DNA from: Mya arenaria
Taxonomy: Eukaryota; Mollusca; Bivalvia; Myida; Myidae
Length of the DNA: 64,000 bases
NCBI RefSeq assembly: GCF_026914265.1
Contig: NC_069135.1
Location: forward strand, 8,511,001 to 8,575,000
Reading direction: 5' to 3'
The translations under genes and the position numbers were made by a program. Positions 23,101 through 34,288 of the stretch are shown here, in pieces. The first letter of the stretch is position 1. Every line of letters starts with the position of its first letter. A model generated the notes under the pieces. The model worked only from the letters and a program-made list of their open reading frames with translations. It was not told where the DNA came from and ran no database searches.

Positions 23101-26100
23101 TTTCATGTTTATTCAGAAGTAAGAATGTGCAATAGTTTGCATATACTAAAAGTGAACACACTTTTAAACACGGATATGAAAGGAAAAGTTCTGGTTGTGA
23201 TCTCATTGGAACTATATTGAATAATTATTCTATAAATGAGAAATTACAACTGTCTACAGGAGAGGGAACTTAGATATACAATACTTAATCAATTCAATGT
23301 GATTTTCTCCAAACTGCCCTTTCTTAGCAAGCTTCAATATCCTCAATAACTACTGAGTTGTACTAGTTGGTCATTTTAATCAGGTGAGCAATATAGAGCC
23401 AACTTGTTGATTGTTGGCTGAAATTTAGGGAATTTAATATCATATTTAGTAAAATCGACTTTGTATATTTCAGTTTACATTTGGTGCATGGAGTAATTTT
23501 AACCTGTTCTGCATCTTGTTATTTCTGAATGGAACAGCTCAGGTAAGCACTGCAGTTTTAAATGTATAATAGTTTTGAATGCATTGCATGTAAATGCCTG
23601 TATATCTGCCAATCAGTTCTTAAGTAATACTGTCATGCTATGATAAGTCATTCAACAAGCAAAGTATTCTACAGTGATGTCCCACAACCATTTAAGAAAG
23701 CGGTCCCATACCATCAAATCTACTTTAAAATTCCAGCAATAAAATTGGACCATGTGTATAGTTATAAAAAATGTCAAATGTTGTGCGTGGATGACCTTGA
23801 CTGTGACATTTTGACCTTCTTTCTTATTTTTGAAGCTACAGCAATTAAATTTCAACCATGTGTACAGTTTTGTAAAAAAATATCAATGTTGACCTTGGAC
23901 AAGCTATTTCTTGACCTTTTGACCTACTTTCTTATTATGCCCCCCTTCCAAGAAGAGGGGTATATTGCTTTGCACATGTTGGTCGGTCGGTCGATAGTCG
24001 GTCCGTCGGTAGACCAAAGCTTGTCCGAGTGATAACTCAACAATTCCTGGACGTATGGTCATCAAACTTCCCATGAAGATAGGGCCTGACCAGTAGATGA
24101 CCCCTAATGATTTTAGTGCTCATCGGGTCAAAGGTCGAGGTCACAGTGACCTTTAATGGTAAAATAATTTTAAAGCTTGTCCGAGTGGTAACTCAACAAT
24201 GCCTAGACCTATGGTCATCAAACTTGATATGAAAGTTGGGCCTGACCAGTAGATGACCCCTATTGTTATTGGGCCAACATACATGTGATAACGTCCCGGA
24301 CGTCCGGGATTGTCCCGGAAATCGTATCTCTGTCACGGAGTCACGGAGGGTGCATGTTTGTCCCGGAAAGTCATAAAAAAAAACGAAAAAAAAAATCTCG
24401 GAATCGGAATCGATTATCTTAATTTTACCATTGTAAGTCAGCTATTTTGCCTGTCCGGGACACTGGTCGTAAAACACAGGACATGTTGACACTAATCCGT
24501 TAATTGGTACGTGTGTCGTCGAGGTCATCGTCAATCACCCGATAATTGATCTATCGGCCTATTGTTGTGCTTAACGAGTGGGGGAGGGTTCTTGTATACT
24601 AATTCATTGTTTTCATATGGATTTGTTTGGTCTTATGAATGATAGCTTTTAATTGATGAATTGATATTTTTCACACATTTTACCAACAAACGAGCATGAA
24701 GGTAAGTTCAAAGAAAGTGACAAAATGAGTAAAAAAAACAAAATTAAAACACGGAAAACAAGGAATTTTAGTGTTTTGACCGTTTCCGAACTATCGTGTG
24801 TATTTTTACGTATTTTTACGCCGAAATAAAACTGACGATATGGGGTTTACAGACGGTTATATAGAGTGCTTTAATCACGTGACCATGGTAAGTCACGTGA
24901 TCGCTTTATACAGCTGATTGTTGACACGTCTCTATCAAAATTATATGCATCTCCAAACGGAAAAAATCTCATCGACTGAAAAATCTTCTTTATCGTCTGG
25001 AAAATATTGTGTGTCATTAATTGCAAACGTTTTAAATGTGATGAAAAAATAAATATTTCGTAACGCATGTTCTCAAAAGCGCGGGAAAACAGGTGCCCGT
25101 ATAGTTGTTTATTTCCTGTTTTGATGAAACCGAAAGTAGACTGCATATCCTCCTGGTTAGCACTTCATTTAAAGCCTGGGAAAATATCTGGTGGTTTTAT
25201 TTTTTCAAGAAAATGCAGAAAAAAAAACAACCATGTCAGGTAAAAAATACGTCTTGACAGTCAAAATAGGTACATTTTCCCGACGTTAAAAACGACTAAA
25301 ATAGCCCCAGATATGCTATGGAATGCACCACAGACGTTCCCCATTTAAAAAAATTTCCGGGGGGGCATGCCCCCGAACCCCCCTAGTGTGCGTTGACATA
25401 ACGACGAGTGTCCCGGAATCGACCCAAGAAATTATCACATGTATGTTATTGGGGGTCCTCATGCCAAAGGTCAAGGTCACAGTGACCTTGAATGGTAAAA
25501 GGTTGTCCGAGTGATAACTAAACAATGCCTGCAGCCATGGCCCTCAAACTTGACTTGGAGGTTGGGCCTGACCAGTATCTGACCCCTATTGTTTTTTGGG
25601 CTCATCGGGTCAATGGTCAAGGTCACAGTGACCTTGAATGGTAAAAGGTTGTTCGAGTGATAACTCAACAATACCTGCACCCATGGCCCTCAAACTTGAC
25701 TTGGAGGTTGGGCCTGACCAGTAGATGACCCCAATTAATTTTGGGGGTCATTGGGCCAAAGGTCAAGGTCACAGTGACCTTGAATGGTAAAAGGTTGTCC
25801 ATGTGATAACTCGACAATGCCTGCACCCATGGCCCTCAAACTTGACTTGGAGGTTGGGCCTGACCAGTAGATGACTCCTATTGATTTTTGGGTCATTGGG
25901 CCAAAGGTCAAGGTCTCATGTACATTGAATGATAAAAAGGTTGTCCGAGTGATACCTCAACAATGCCTGCACCCATGGCCCTCAAACTTGACTTGGAGGT
26001 TGGGCCTGACCAGTAAATGACCCCTATTGATTTTAGGGGTCATTGGGCCAAAGGTCAAGGTCACAGTGACCTTGAATGGTAAAAGGTTGTCCCTGTGATA

Positions 26101-29100
26101 ATTCAACAATGCCTGCACCTATGGCCCTCAAACTTGACTTGGAGGTTGGGCCTGACCAGTTGATGACCCCTTTTGTTTTTTGGGGTCATCAGGCCAAATG
26201 TCAAGGTCACAGTGACCTTGAATGGTAAAAGGTTGTCTGAGTGATAACTCGACAATGCCTGCACCTATGGCCCACAAAATTGACTTGAAGGTTGGGCCTG
26301 ACCAGTAGATGACCCCTATTGTTTTTGGGGGTCATCGGGCCAAAGGTCAAGGTCACAGTGACCTTGAACGATAAAAGGTTGTCCGAGTGATAACTCAACA
26401 ATGCCTGCACCCATGGCCCTCAAACTTGACTTGGAGGTTTGGCCTGACCAGTAGATAACCCCTATTGATTTTAGGGGTCAAGGTCACAGTGACCTTGAAA
26501 GCCAACTTGACAATTCCTGGACCTATTGTCATCAAACTTGACATGAAGGTTTGACCTGACCAGTAGATGACCCCTCTTGACTTTAGGGGTTATCAGGCCA
26601 AGGTCACAGTAACCTTTAACACAAAAAAGTTAACAAATCTCCCAGTGATATCTCAACAATGCCTGAACATATGATCATCAAACTTGACATGAAAGTTGGG
26701 CCTGACCAGGAGATGACACTTATTGATTTTAGGAGTCATTGGGTCAAAGGTCAAGTTCACAGTGACCTTGAATGCAAAAATGTTTCAAGTGATAATTCGA
26801 CAATGCCTGCACCCATGGCCCTCAAACTTGACTTGGTGTTGTGTCTGACCTGTAGATGACCCCTTATGATTTTAGGGGTCATCGGGTCAAAGGTCAAGGT
26901 TACAGTGACCTTGAATGAAAAAAGCTTGTCTGTGTGATAACTTGTCAATTCCTGCACCCATGGCCCTCAAACTTGACATTTAGATATTTGGTGACCAGCT
27001 GATGGCTCCTATGGATTTTGAGGTCATAGAGTCAAAGGTTATGATCATAACACACTCTATCCTCAAATTTTGAATGGTCATAATCTTAAAACTGCCTCAA
27101 CGGCATCCAAAGTCAGTGACAAATCAGCTGTCATTTCGGTCCATGCATATTTCATTCAATTGTCCATATAATCCTGACAACATGGCGCTCAGGGGGGGCA
27201 TAATGTTTGACAAACATCTCTTGTTTATATTTGTTCTATGTAGCTAAATGAGAATCAGTGAAAACAACAGCCATGACATTTCATGGTATTTCATTGAAAG
27301 GTGTCAATCAAATGTTTATCATGAATATTTAAGTGTTGTTATCGTTCATTTCATAAGTTAAATATTAGGTAACATCCAAATATGACATGCATTGCTTGTT
27401 GTAATCCAGTCCCAGTGTTGGCCGAGTGCAATAAAGGCAGTGGGGTCCTGGTTCCCGGACAATGTACTTAACTCGGTGTTTGGAGTTTATGGGACCTGCA
27501 CATTTGCTGGTGGAATCATAGGAACTGCTCTTGCAGTAAGTATCTTGTGTTGACATTGATGAGTCAATTATGATGGGCTTCTTGATAATGTTGGATAATC
27601 GGACAAATTTCATAAGTTAGGATTGAATCAAATGGACAACCATAATCAATTATTAATGTTTGAATGGAAATAACATTAATGTTTACCTCAGCAATTTCTT
27701 TATAATCAGCTCAACATATTGAATGATGGAACAATAACATTTTTAGTCCATTCATATATCTTTTTTGATATGTGATCTTATGACTCAACATGCATATTTT
27801 ATGGTTTCTAAGAAAAATGATAAAATGGGAGGAAAATATATAATGGATGATTCTTATTGATTATCGCTGATGTTGGAGCCATCAATGATTATTCAGAAAT
27901 ATTTGATTACCATGCCCAAACTATGACTTGTTTTATCATGAAAGTATGAGCAACTATGGATAGAATTTTTCCCATGTCACATTCCAGATTGCCTGATTAT
28001 GTGAAAAAGAAGTTTAGAATATACTTAGCAAGAAACACACACAAGTTGGTTATAAGATATATTCCCATCTTAATAAATAGGCAGTATTTTTCCTGGTCAA
28101 CTGACAGTTATACTTATTAAGTGATTGTGTTAGTGAAAACTTCTGTGTACATGCACGTTATTAAATGCCTTGATATTAAACTGACATGCAAGGATACATC
28201 ATTGTATTGTAGGTTTGGTTGCAAACTAGTTACGGATGGAGAAGTGCTTTCTTCATACCATCTGCAGTTGTGGTGAGTTTACAGTTAAAATCATAACATT
28301 TGCCACATATAATATGTGTAAGTAGTTATTTAAGTCTTTCTATGATAACATAAATACATTTTGTTTTTCAAAAGAAGTGATCATTTATTTTCTGTATGTG
28401 ATTGCTGAGGCACTCTGGAAATGTCTCTGCTGGTTGCATTGTTGAGCAATTACAGACATGCATGGATCTGCTGGTGGTATTGATGAGCAACCACAGGGCT
28501 TGATGGATGTGCTGGTGTAATTTTTTGACAGCCAAGGGCTTCATGGGTGTGTTGGTGTAATTGTTGAGCAATATTTATTCCACAGGGTTGTATGGGTCTG
28601 CTGGTGTTATTGTTCTTCCAACAGCCAGATGAGCTGAACATTCAGGTGCCGGGAAAAGGTTAGTACATTCACTAATGAGTTGAACAGTTTTGTGGTCAGT
28701 TATCCTTCATATGGGACTTAATGTAAAAACAAATAAAGATACTGTGGTTCACTGTCCAGTTATACAGACTGTCCAGTTATACAGAGAAGTCAGGCATTCT
28801 TTAAGCTTTAAGCTTTCATTTTTATTTGATCAGTAAAATTTATATAATCTTAATGTACTTTCCTTATGTTCAACCTATCAATGTTCTTCTTCTGGATACA
28901 TTAGTTTATGTTTGATGTTTTATTTGTTTACCAGTAACATTTATTGGAATAAGTACTGATTAAACTAACCAACATGTCAACCTTTAAAAGTGAATGCACA
29001 ATTCATAGTTGTTGTTTTTAAAGTAAAGTAATTGATAAGGAAAAGAGCGATGAGTCAATATTGAGAAATTGATAAAAAATGATGTTTAATTTATGTGTGA

Positions 29101-32100
29101 TAATAAATGTGTCTGTATCTTACAAGTTTGTAATTTAAAAGTGTAAGTGTTTGTACTTTAAAAGTGAATGAGTTTGTAGCTTACAAATCCATTTTGTAGC
29201 CTAAAGAAAATGTGTTTGAAGTAAACATGCAAGTGGTTGTAGTTTAAATGTGCATGTGTTTGTAGCCTACAATTACATGTGTTTGTAGTTAAAAGTGCAT
29301 GAGTGTGTAGCTAACTCGTCTATTTTATAGTCTACAAGTACATGTGTCTGTAGCCTACAAGTACATGTGTTTGTAGCCTACAACTACATGTGTTTGTAGC
29401 CTACAAGTACATGTGTCTGTAGCCTACAAGTACATGTGTCTGTAGCCTACAAGTACATGTGTTTGTAGCCTACAAGTACATGTGTCTGTAGCCTACAAGT
29501 ACATGTGTTTGTAGCCTACAAGTACATGTGTCTGTAGCCTACAAGTACATGTGTCTGTAGCCTACAAGTACAAATGTATGTAGCTCACAAGTACTTTTGT
29601 TTGTAGCTTACAGGTACATGTGTGTGTTGCCTACAAGTACATTTGTCTGTAGCCAATAATTACATGTGTTTGTAATTTAGATGTGTTTGTAGCTTACCAA
29701 TACCGTAGTTTGTACCCTACAAGTGCATGTATAAGTATGTTTATTCTGTTCTCCAGCTAGCTCCACACCCAGCAAATCAAAGGCTTCTGCTTTATCGTGG
29801 CTTCAGCTGTTGAAAATTCCGTAAGATCACACTTTTCATTTAGATATGTGTAGCTAGCAATGATAGTTTTGATACTTTTATGATTTCTTAAACGTTGAAT
29901 GTTAGTTTATATTCAATAAACAATAACCTTGAACAAGTTGAAGATATAATTAAAACTGGGTCTACTTGTCTGTGTCCGGTTCAGATCAGTTACAAAAGTT
30001 AGTGCAAACATTAGACAGTAAAAATCAGAATAACTATCTCACAAGTCTGACATATGCAAATAAAAGACATAGCCTGGTGAGACATGTACAAGTTATGTTC
30101 TAATGCATGGTGTGTATCAAGGTATGTCTGATAAGAACAGACTGTTTAATGTTGTTTTAGTCTGTTTGTTTTATTTTTTAGTGTCAAATAGCAATATCAC
30201 TAAGTAAGCAAAAAAAGGTATAATACTTTTGGTGTTCATGACCTAACGATCTAAAACCGTTTTTCTCTTTTAATTATATATGCCTTAAAAGGATATAAGG
30301 GGACATTTAAGTGTATTTTTTCAGCAGTTTGCACCATATTGTATTCCAAGGTAACATGATTTAAGAAATCATGCCATTAAAATTGTGTCCCAGCCTTGTG
30401 CATGCTGATGTTTAATTCAGGCTTATTTTTAAAGAGTGAAAAATATAAAATATTTTCTCTGCAAACTGTAAAATATTATTTTTATTTCACTTGTAAGTCT
30501 GTATAAACTACTGGAAGGCTTAAAATAAATATCATAATTTGTTACAGAATGTTAGTGGAGGTATCCCTGGGTCTGTTTTGCCTGAAGACAGTCCGCTACT
30601 GTCTCTACATGTGGCTCCCCATGTATCTTCTCAACCAGGTAAACTTGGAGGGGTGTGTCTTCTCAACCAGGTAAATTTGGAGGGGTGTGTCTTCTCAACC
30701 AGGTAAACTTGGAGGGGTGTGTCTTCTCAACCAGGTAAACTTGGAGGGGTGTGTCTTCTCAACCAGGTAAACTTGGAGGGGTGTGCCTTCTCAACCAGGT
30801 AAACTTGGAGGGGTGTATCTTTTCAACCAGGTAAACTTAGAGGGGTGTATCTTCTCAACCAGGTAAACTAGGAGGGGTGTTTCTTCTCAACCAGGTAAAC
30901 TTGGAGGGGTGTATCTTCTCAACCAGGTAAACTTGGAGGGGTGTATCTTTTCAATCAGGTAAACTTGGAGGGGTGTATCTTCTAAACCAGGTAAACTTGG
31001 AGGGATGTATGTGTGTACTGATGGTTGTTCTATTTATTTCATATGAATGGCTATTGAATGACCACAAATTTTATCTAGGCCTGCCTTTGCGATATAAGTA
31101 CCTTGATATAAACTAATTTATACAATGTCATGTGGTTTATATATTGTGCATTATCTTAAATTTATTAGTGTTGATTGCGATGAAATGAAACTCAAACTAT
31201 TTAAGTGTGTTTCTGCTGTTGTAGATGTCCTTAAATGATAGAACATGCCTGTCAATTTCAGCTGCAGTATTCGAAAGTGGAGGCTGGAATGTTCTCTACC
31301 ATGTTTGAGGTGGGAGGGGTACTGGGCAGTGCCATCATTGGATTCATACTGGACAGGTAATCAGTAGTGTGTAGTGTTAATATTTTGCCTGTTTCAATAG
31401 ATGTTACAGTTGTCAAGATTCAATTGATAATGTACTTATTCCTTTTGAATGTTTTTTACATGTCAGTTTAAATATATTAACTGGATTTATACATGTGACA
31501 ATCATTCTTAAAGAAGCTACAATTTTTACTATTGTAAATTTCTCCAACAGGTTGACATTTTTTCGGGGACGGCCCCTGTTTGGTACGGGTATGTCAGCGG
31601 CAGGATCGGCGGTCAGTCTGATGCTGTTTGTATTGACTGGGCCATATGGGTTCGTGTTTAATATGACGTTCCTGTTCCTGGCCGGAGCCTTCAATTGTGG
31701 CTGCGATACAATACTCAGTAGGTGGAATACTGTTTTATAAGAGTTCAAACACATTTTCTGGGCTGAAGGCAAATCTGTAGTAACTAGATGAATACAAAGG
31801 ACTTACTACCATATTGCAGTCATCCCTCCATTAACTAGATACTATTATTTATTATATACCCATCATAAATCCACACGCAATACATATCGCAAAATATTGT
31901 AGTCTGTATTCCACTCCAGTGCAATACGGCCGTATTCCACTCTTGTGATGTCACGTCATAACAAGTATCGTTGCGCGATGTTATAATGACGTAAAAAAAA
32001 AAAATAGTGCATCGTTAAAAATGACATTTATTATGAAAACATGGCTTTTAAGTGATCTAACCAGTAATGTATATAATAAAAGGGTTATTTGTACTGCCTT

Positions 32101-33951
32101 GTGAAATCCGAATCTGCAAAAATCCACGTCGAATACAACCTCCCGGATCAAAACGCAGAACTATTGACCCTATTATATAACGCCTCAAACACGAATGAAG
32201 CAGCACAATTGGTCCAGAACTGCTCATGTGGTGACCGATATATTTCAATATTGGGTCACTAATCTTTATATCTTATCAAAATGGTGTTTTTTCTGATTCA
32301 GTTGAATAAATAAAACCTTTCCCATGAATTGATTAATGTAAACAGGCTGTCGACATATTATATGTTACAGGGTTAGTTTTTGACCCAATATGGGATATTG
32401 GAGGTGCAGGAAACCATATTTGGGTCAAAGCCTTTGTCTGACCTGATATGGATATTGGGTCAGCTACTTACCCCATAACCTACAATATAGAATCTTACAT
32501 GAGTTACAATGAGTTATCATTCAATACGAAAAATATTTAACTAATTTTTGAAAAGTTTTAAACAATTTTTATGATGTTGTTTTAAATACAAGATTCTATT
32601 TATCACATGACACATTAAATGCCAAAATAAAGATTTTATTCCTTTTTGGAAATTATTAGGATAAAATGATGTCCATGTCAAGTTACAGTAGTATAATATA
32701 GAAAGAAAAAAACGTTATGGTTACTCAAAATAAGAGTTACAAGAAGCCATGGAATGAATCCTTGAAGTTAGTTCGGTTTGCATCCTATCTAACCATGAGA
32801 TTGTTTCCAAAAGGATTCTGTTATACATGTTAAACAGATGGGAATTCTGGGTAATATTAAATGGTATATTGCATTCACTGCGTCAGCAGGGATTCAGAGT
32901 GACCAAAGCTGTTTAAAAAGCTGTTCCAATGCTTATCACATTCTTACTAGATTCTCTGCACTATAGTACATACAAATTGTACGATATTTAATGTACTGCA
33001 AATGTAATGTAACACAGGCCTAGCTCTTTAATGTCTGTAACCTTATTGTTACTTCTTTTGTTTTATCAATGCTACAGCATCCCAATACCCATCAGGTATG
33101 TTGCATTTTGTGTACACAGAATACAGGCTTAGCATTCAAATGCATGATCTTTTGTTGTGTAATGTTGTAAATATCCCAATGCGATCAGAAATCCGCAATA
33201 CATTCATTTGTAGGTTCGTTTCAATATTTTTATTTTCATTAGCAGATTTATATAGCTATAGTGATTATGAAACAAAACAACTTCAAGCACAGGCTGAAAA
33301 AAGACAAGTTATAACAATCCTTAGTTACATGTATTTACTGTGAACATACTAGATATTGTTGCTGTCAATTACAGGCGGGTCAATACCCCAGGAGCTGGGC
33401 AACAGAGACGGGAAAAATGCTGCAGCAGCTACTGTCGGCATGGTCAATGGTGGGTAGGACATTATTGTAGTATGATACTATATAGGAAGTATTGAATATT
33501 GCTTGTTTTACAAATCTCCTTTGGCATGGTCAATGGTGGGCTTGAAGATATAATGAAAAAAAAAAATTGTAATTGTTTGGTAAGATACTGTTTCGAGATT
33601 TATAAGCGCTCTACAAAATCTATGTATGAACACATTTGACATCTTATAGATTATTTATTATTTTCCATGAACCTTTCAGTTTTCTGACCATCTTATTGAT
33701 TTGTTTGTACTTATTGGCATTATTGTTCTTATTTTGTTCGGTGTCCAGGTATTGGCAGTGTGGGGACATTCCTTGAGGGCCCTGTGATTGGAGTGATTGC
33801 CACAGTATATGGCTGGTCCGGCATGTTCTACTTCATGATCATTGTCACCATCCTCGGCAGTATTGCAGTGTTTAAAGCGTCTGTGATATATGCAAGACAA
33901 CCTAAGTCTATTCCTGAACCAATTTCATTAAACATGACCGATTTAGAATGA
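17142..33951 (+). CDS. MFS transporter, SLC37 / organophosphate:phosphate antiporter family
   Basis: A 444-aa multipass membrane protein, probably exchanging a sugar phosphate or glycerol-3-phosphate for phosphate. Exons: 17142-17261, 18571-18663, 20268-20348, 23474-23542, 27410-27535, 28213-28272, 28586-28658, 29757-29820, 30548-30638, 31262-31356, 31551-31717, 33078-33095, 33375-33449 and 33749-33951; the sum is 1335 nt with all phases consistent. The first helix runs into YASTYCLRKPLGVVK, the Tyr-Arg-Lys pattern of GlpT/UhpT/SLC37 proteins. The MFS loop motif is GPMADKFGARK. Later come FLNGTAQSQCWPSAIKAVGSWF, YGWRSAFF, a charged central loop (residues about 210-235), VRYCLYMWLPMYLLNQ, and the C-terminal half GMVNGIGSVGTFLEGP and YGWSGMFYFM. 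It ends SLNMTDLE. Exon 3's acceptor (ttccaaag) is weak. Substrate and SLC37 member are not decided by the sequence. Several introns carry arrays copied from its own splice junctions. Confidence 0.88.
17780..18560. other. SLC37-like intron 1 with a TE-like end
   Basis: At about 17801 the text 'agggatggctacgagtag' resembles the ends of hAT-type repeats ('actcg' and 'gagtactcgg' follow). I could not find a matching right end, so no element is called. Otherwise the stretch is AT-rich with no exon. Confidence 0.3.
18664..20095 (+). repeat. 31-bp minisatellite copied from the exon 2 / intron 2 junction of the SLC37-like gene
   Basis: About 46 units of 31 bp, beginning at the very end of exon 2. 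The exon ends CATATGCTGTCATGCAG followed by the donor gtaagt. Each unit repeats CATATGC(T/G)GTCATGC(A/G)G followed by GTATGT or TTATGT and then TTATATAC. Many units keep a good donor (CAG|GTATGT), others have CGG|GTATGT, and units with CAG|TTATGT have lost it. Because 31 is not a multiple of three and the unit has no stop in any frame, all three forward frames stay open for up to 1.4 kb. These long open frames are not genes. Confidence 0.95.
20349..22540 (+). repeat. 41-bp minisatellite beginning at the exon 3 donor of the SLC37-like gene
   Basis: About 50 units of roughly 41 bp, for example 'gtactgtacatggtaaactg' followed by 'acacagtcttgactgaagtgg'. It begins directly after exon 3. The exon/intron text is TTCCATG|GTAAGTAAAC then CTGTGACAATCTTGAAC; the unit has ACATG|GTAAACTG then ACACAGTCTTGAC, so the unit is a copy of this junction with a small deletion. 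The first copies (20370-20490) are intermediate in sequence. Variants are actg/acag/acgg and gtgg/gagg/gttgg. Long open frames on the minus strand follow from the repeat. Confidence 0.92.
22645..23415. mobile_element. Probable interspersed repeat with 'agctcacgtgagc' start
   Basis: Begins 'ttttagctcacgtgagcac' and ends near 'aggtgagcaatatagagcc', a pair of partly inverted ends. Inside are two related blocks 'tttggtatg..(c)ac..(g)tagtggtcctttaccaag' (about 22780 and 22917). A similar start, 'aagctcgactgggcacaaag', occurs at about 35612. The 75-codon frame inside matches nothing I know. The ends are approximate. Confidence 0.45.
23934..27204. mobile_element. 3.3-kb element with ATTATGCCCCCC ends, internal ~145-bp units and repeated nuclear-receptor-like palindromes
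   Basis: The left end is ATTATGCCCCCC at 23934 and the right end its inverse finishing at 27204; it lies in SLC37-like intron 4. Inside are about 12 units of ~145 bp ('ccatggccctcaaacttgac', 'ttgggcctgaccagtagatg', 'cagtgaccttgaatgg'). Eight units hold a perfect AGGTCACAGTGACCT palindrome. A GGTC/GGTCG simple repeat lies near the left end. A separate TIR element interrupts it at 24276-25447. No protein is recognisable. Confidence 0.7.
24276..25447. mobile_element. 1.17-kb TIR element inserted inside the 3.3-kb element
   Basis: Perfect 16-bp inverted ends AACATACATGTGATAA (24276-24291 and 25447-25432). The flanks attgggcc and attggggg look like a slightly diverged 8-bp target duplication, as made by hAT-type elements. 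The inside repeats 'gtcccgga' near both ends and has short AT-rich open frames that I do not recognise. It is probably non-autonomous and younger than its host element. Confidence 0.7.
28418..28624 (+). repeat. ~40-bp degenerate repeats copied from the 3' splice site and start of SLC37-like exon 7
   Basis: Four diverged copies run into the real exon. The exon reads CCACAG|GGTTGTATGGGTCTGCTG then GTGTTATTGTT. The upstream copies read 'ATTACAGACATGCATGG' then 'ATCTGCTGGTGGTATTG', 'CCACAGGGCTTGATGG' then 'ATGTGCTGGTGTAATT', and 'AGCCAAGGGCTTCATGGGTG' then 'TGTTGGTGTAATTG'. Several copies keep an acceptor-like (A/C)ACAG. The exon also ends one more unit at CCAACAG. Confidence 0.75.
29230..29720 (+). 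repeat. 23-bp minisatellite in SLC37-like intron 7
   Basis: About 18 units of 'tgtagcctacaagtacatgtg' plus 'tc/tt', most regular at 29325-29570, ending about 40 bp before the exon 8 acceptor. It does not match an exon edge, unlike the other arrays in this gene. Confidence 0.85.
30639..31010 (+). repeat. 32-bp minisatellite copied from the exon 9 / intron 9 junction of the SLC37-like gene
   Basis: About 12 units of 32 bp that start at the exon 9 donor. The exon ends ATCTTCTCAACCAG|GTAAAC and intron text TTGGAGGGGTGT follows. Each unit repeats (T/G)TCTTCTCAACCAG|GTAAACTT and GGAGGGGTGT. Nearly every unit retains an intact CAG|GTAAAC donor. Variants include 'tcttttcaatcag' and 'cttctaaaccag'. 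Confidence 0.95.
31930..33060. other. SLC37-like intron 11, no coding exon
   Basis: Contains 'gcaatacggccgtattcc' near 31920 and a partly self-complementary block around 32350-32465 ('gacccaatatgggatattgg' and 'gatatggatattgggtcag'). These look like pieces of small inverted-repeat elements. I see no exon here. Confidence 0.35.
33078..33095 (+). CDS. 18-nt microexon of the SLC37-like gene
   Basis: Eighteen bases between GCTACAG and GTATGT, in phase 1 and out phase 1, adding the six residues of the TSQYPSG linker between DTIL and GSIPQELG. Without it the neighbouring exons still join in frame (phase 1 to phase 1), so it could be optional. The placement rests on splice consensus and frame only. 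Confidence 0.6.
33432..33541 (+). repeat. Two-copy duplication of the exon 13 end and donor
   Basis: The exon end GGCATGGTCAATG|GTGGG (33438-33454) recurs in the intron as GGCATGGTCAATGGTGGG at about 33523-33540. The copies are identical over 18 nt and are about 86 bp apart. It looks like an early stage of the same process seen in the long arrays. Confidence 0.8.
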
Positions 33952-34288
33952 GTGTTGTTCATTCAAAATCTGAACAATTGTGTTCAATATTTATGATCAT
34001 TGATTCATCACCATTCTGAACAATCTTTCTGTTAAAGATTGCAGGCGTTTCAGAATCTGTAGGTATATAATTAAACATTTGAACGATATTAAACATCAGA
34101 ATGACCGTTGGTTATGATGGCCAAAACAGTTCACTACTTATTATCATTATTGCCATCCTTGGCAACCTCACAGAAGGTGTCTTTCTTATATGCCAGACAA
34201 TCCCTTGCGCAACCAAGTTCATTGAATAACATTGTTTGAGAAATACAAATTTATTGGTCATTATAGTATTCATCCGTCTTTATAATTA

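Noticed and set aside
23640..24032. 130-codon plus-strand frame
   Set aside because: No recognisable domain; it ends within the start of an interspersed element in an intron.
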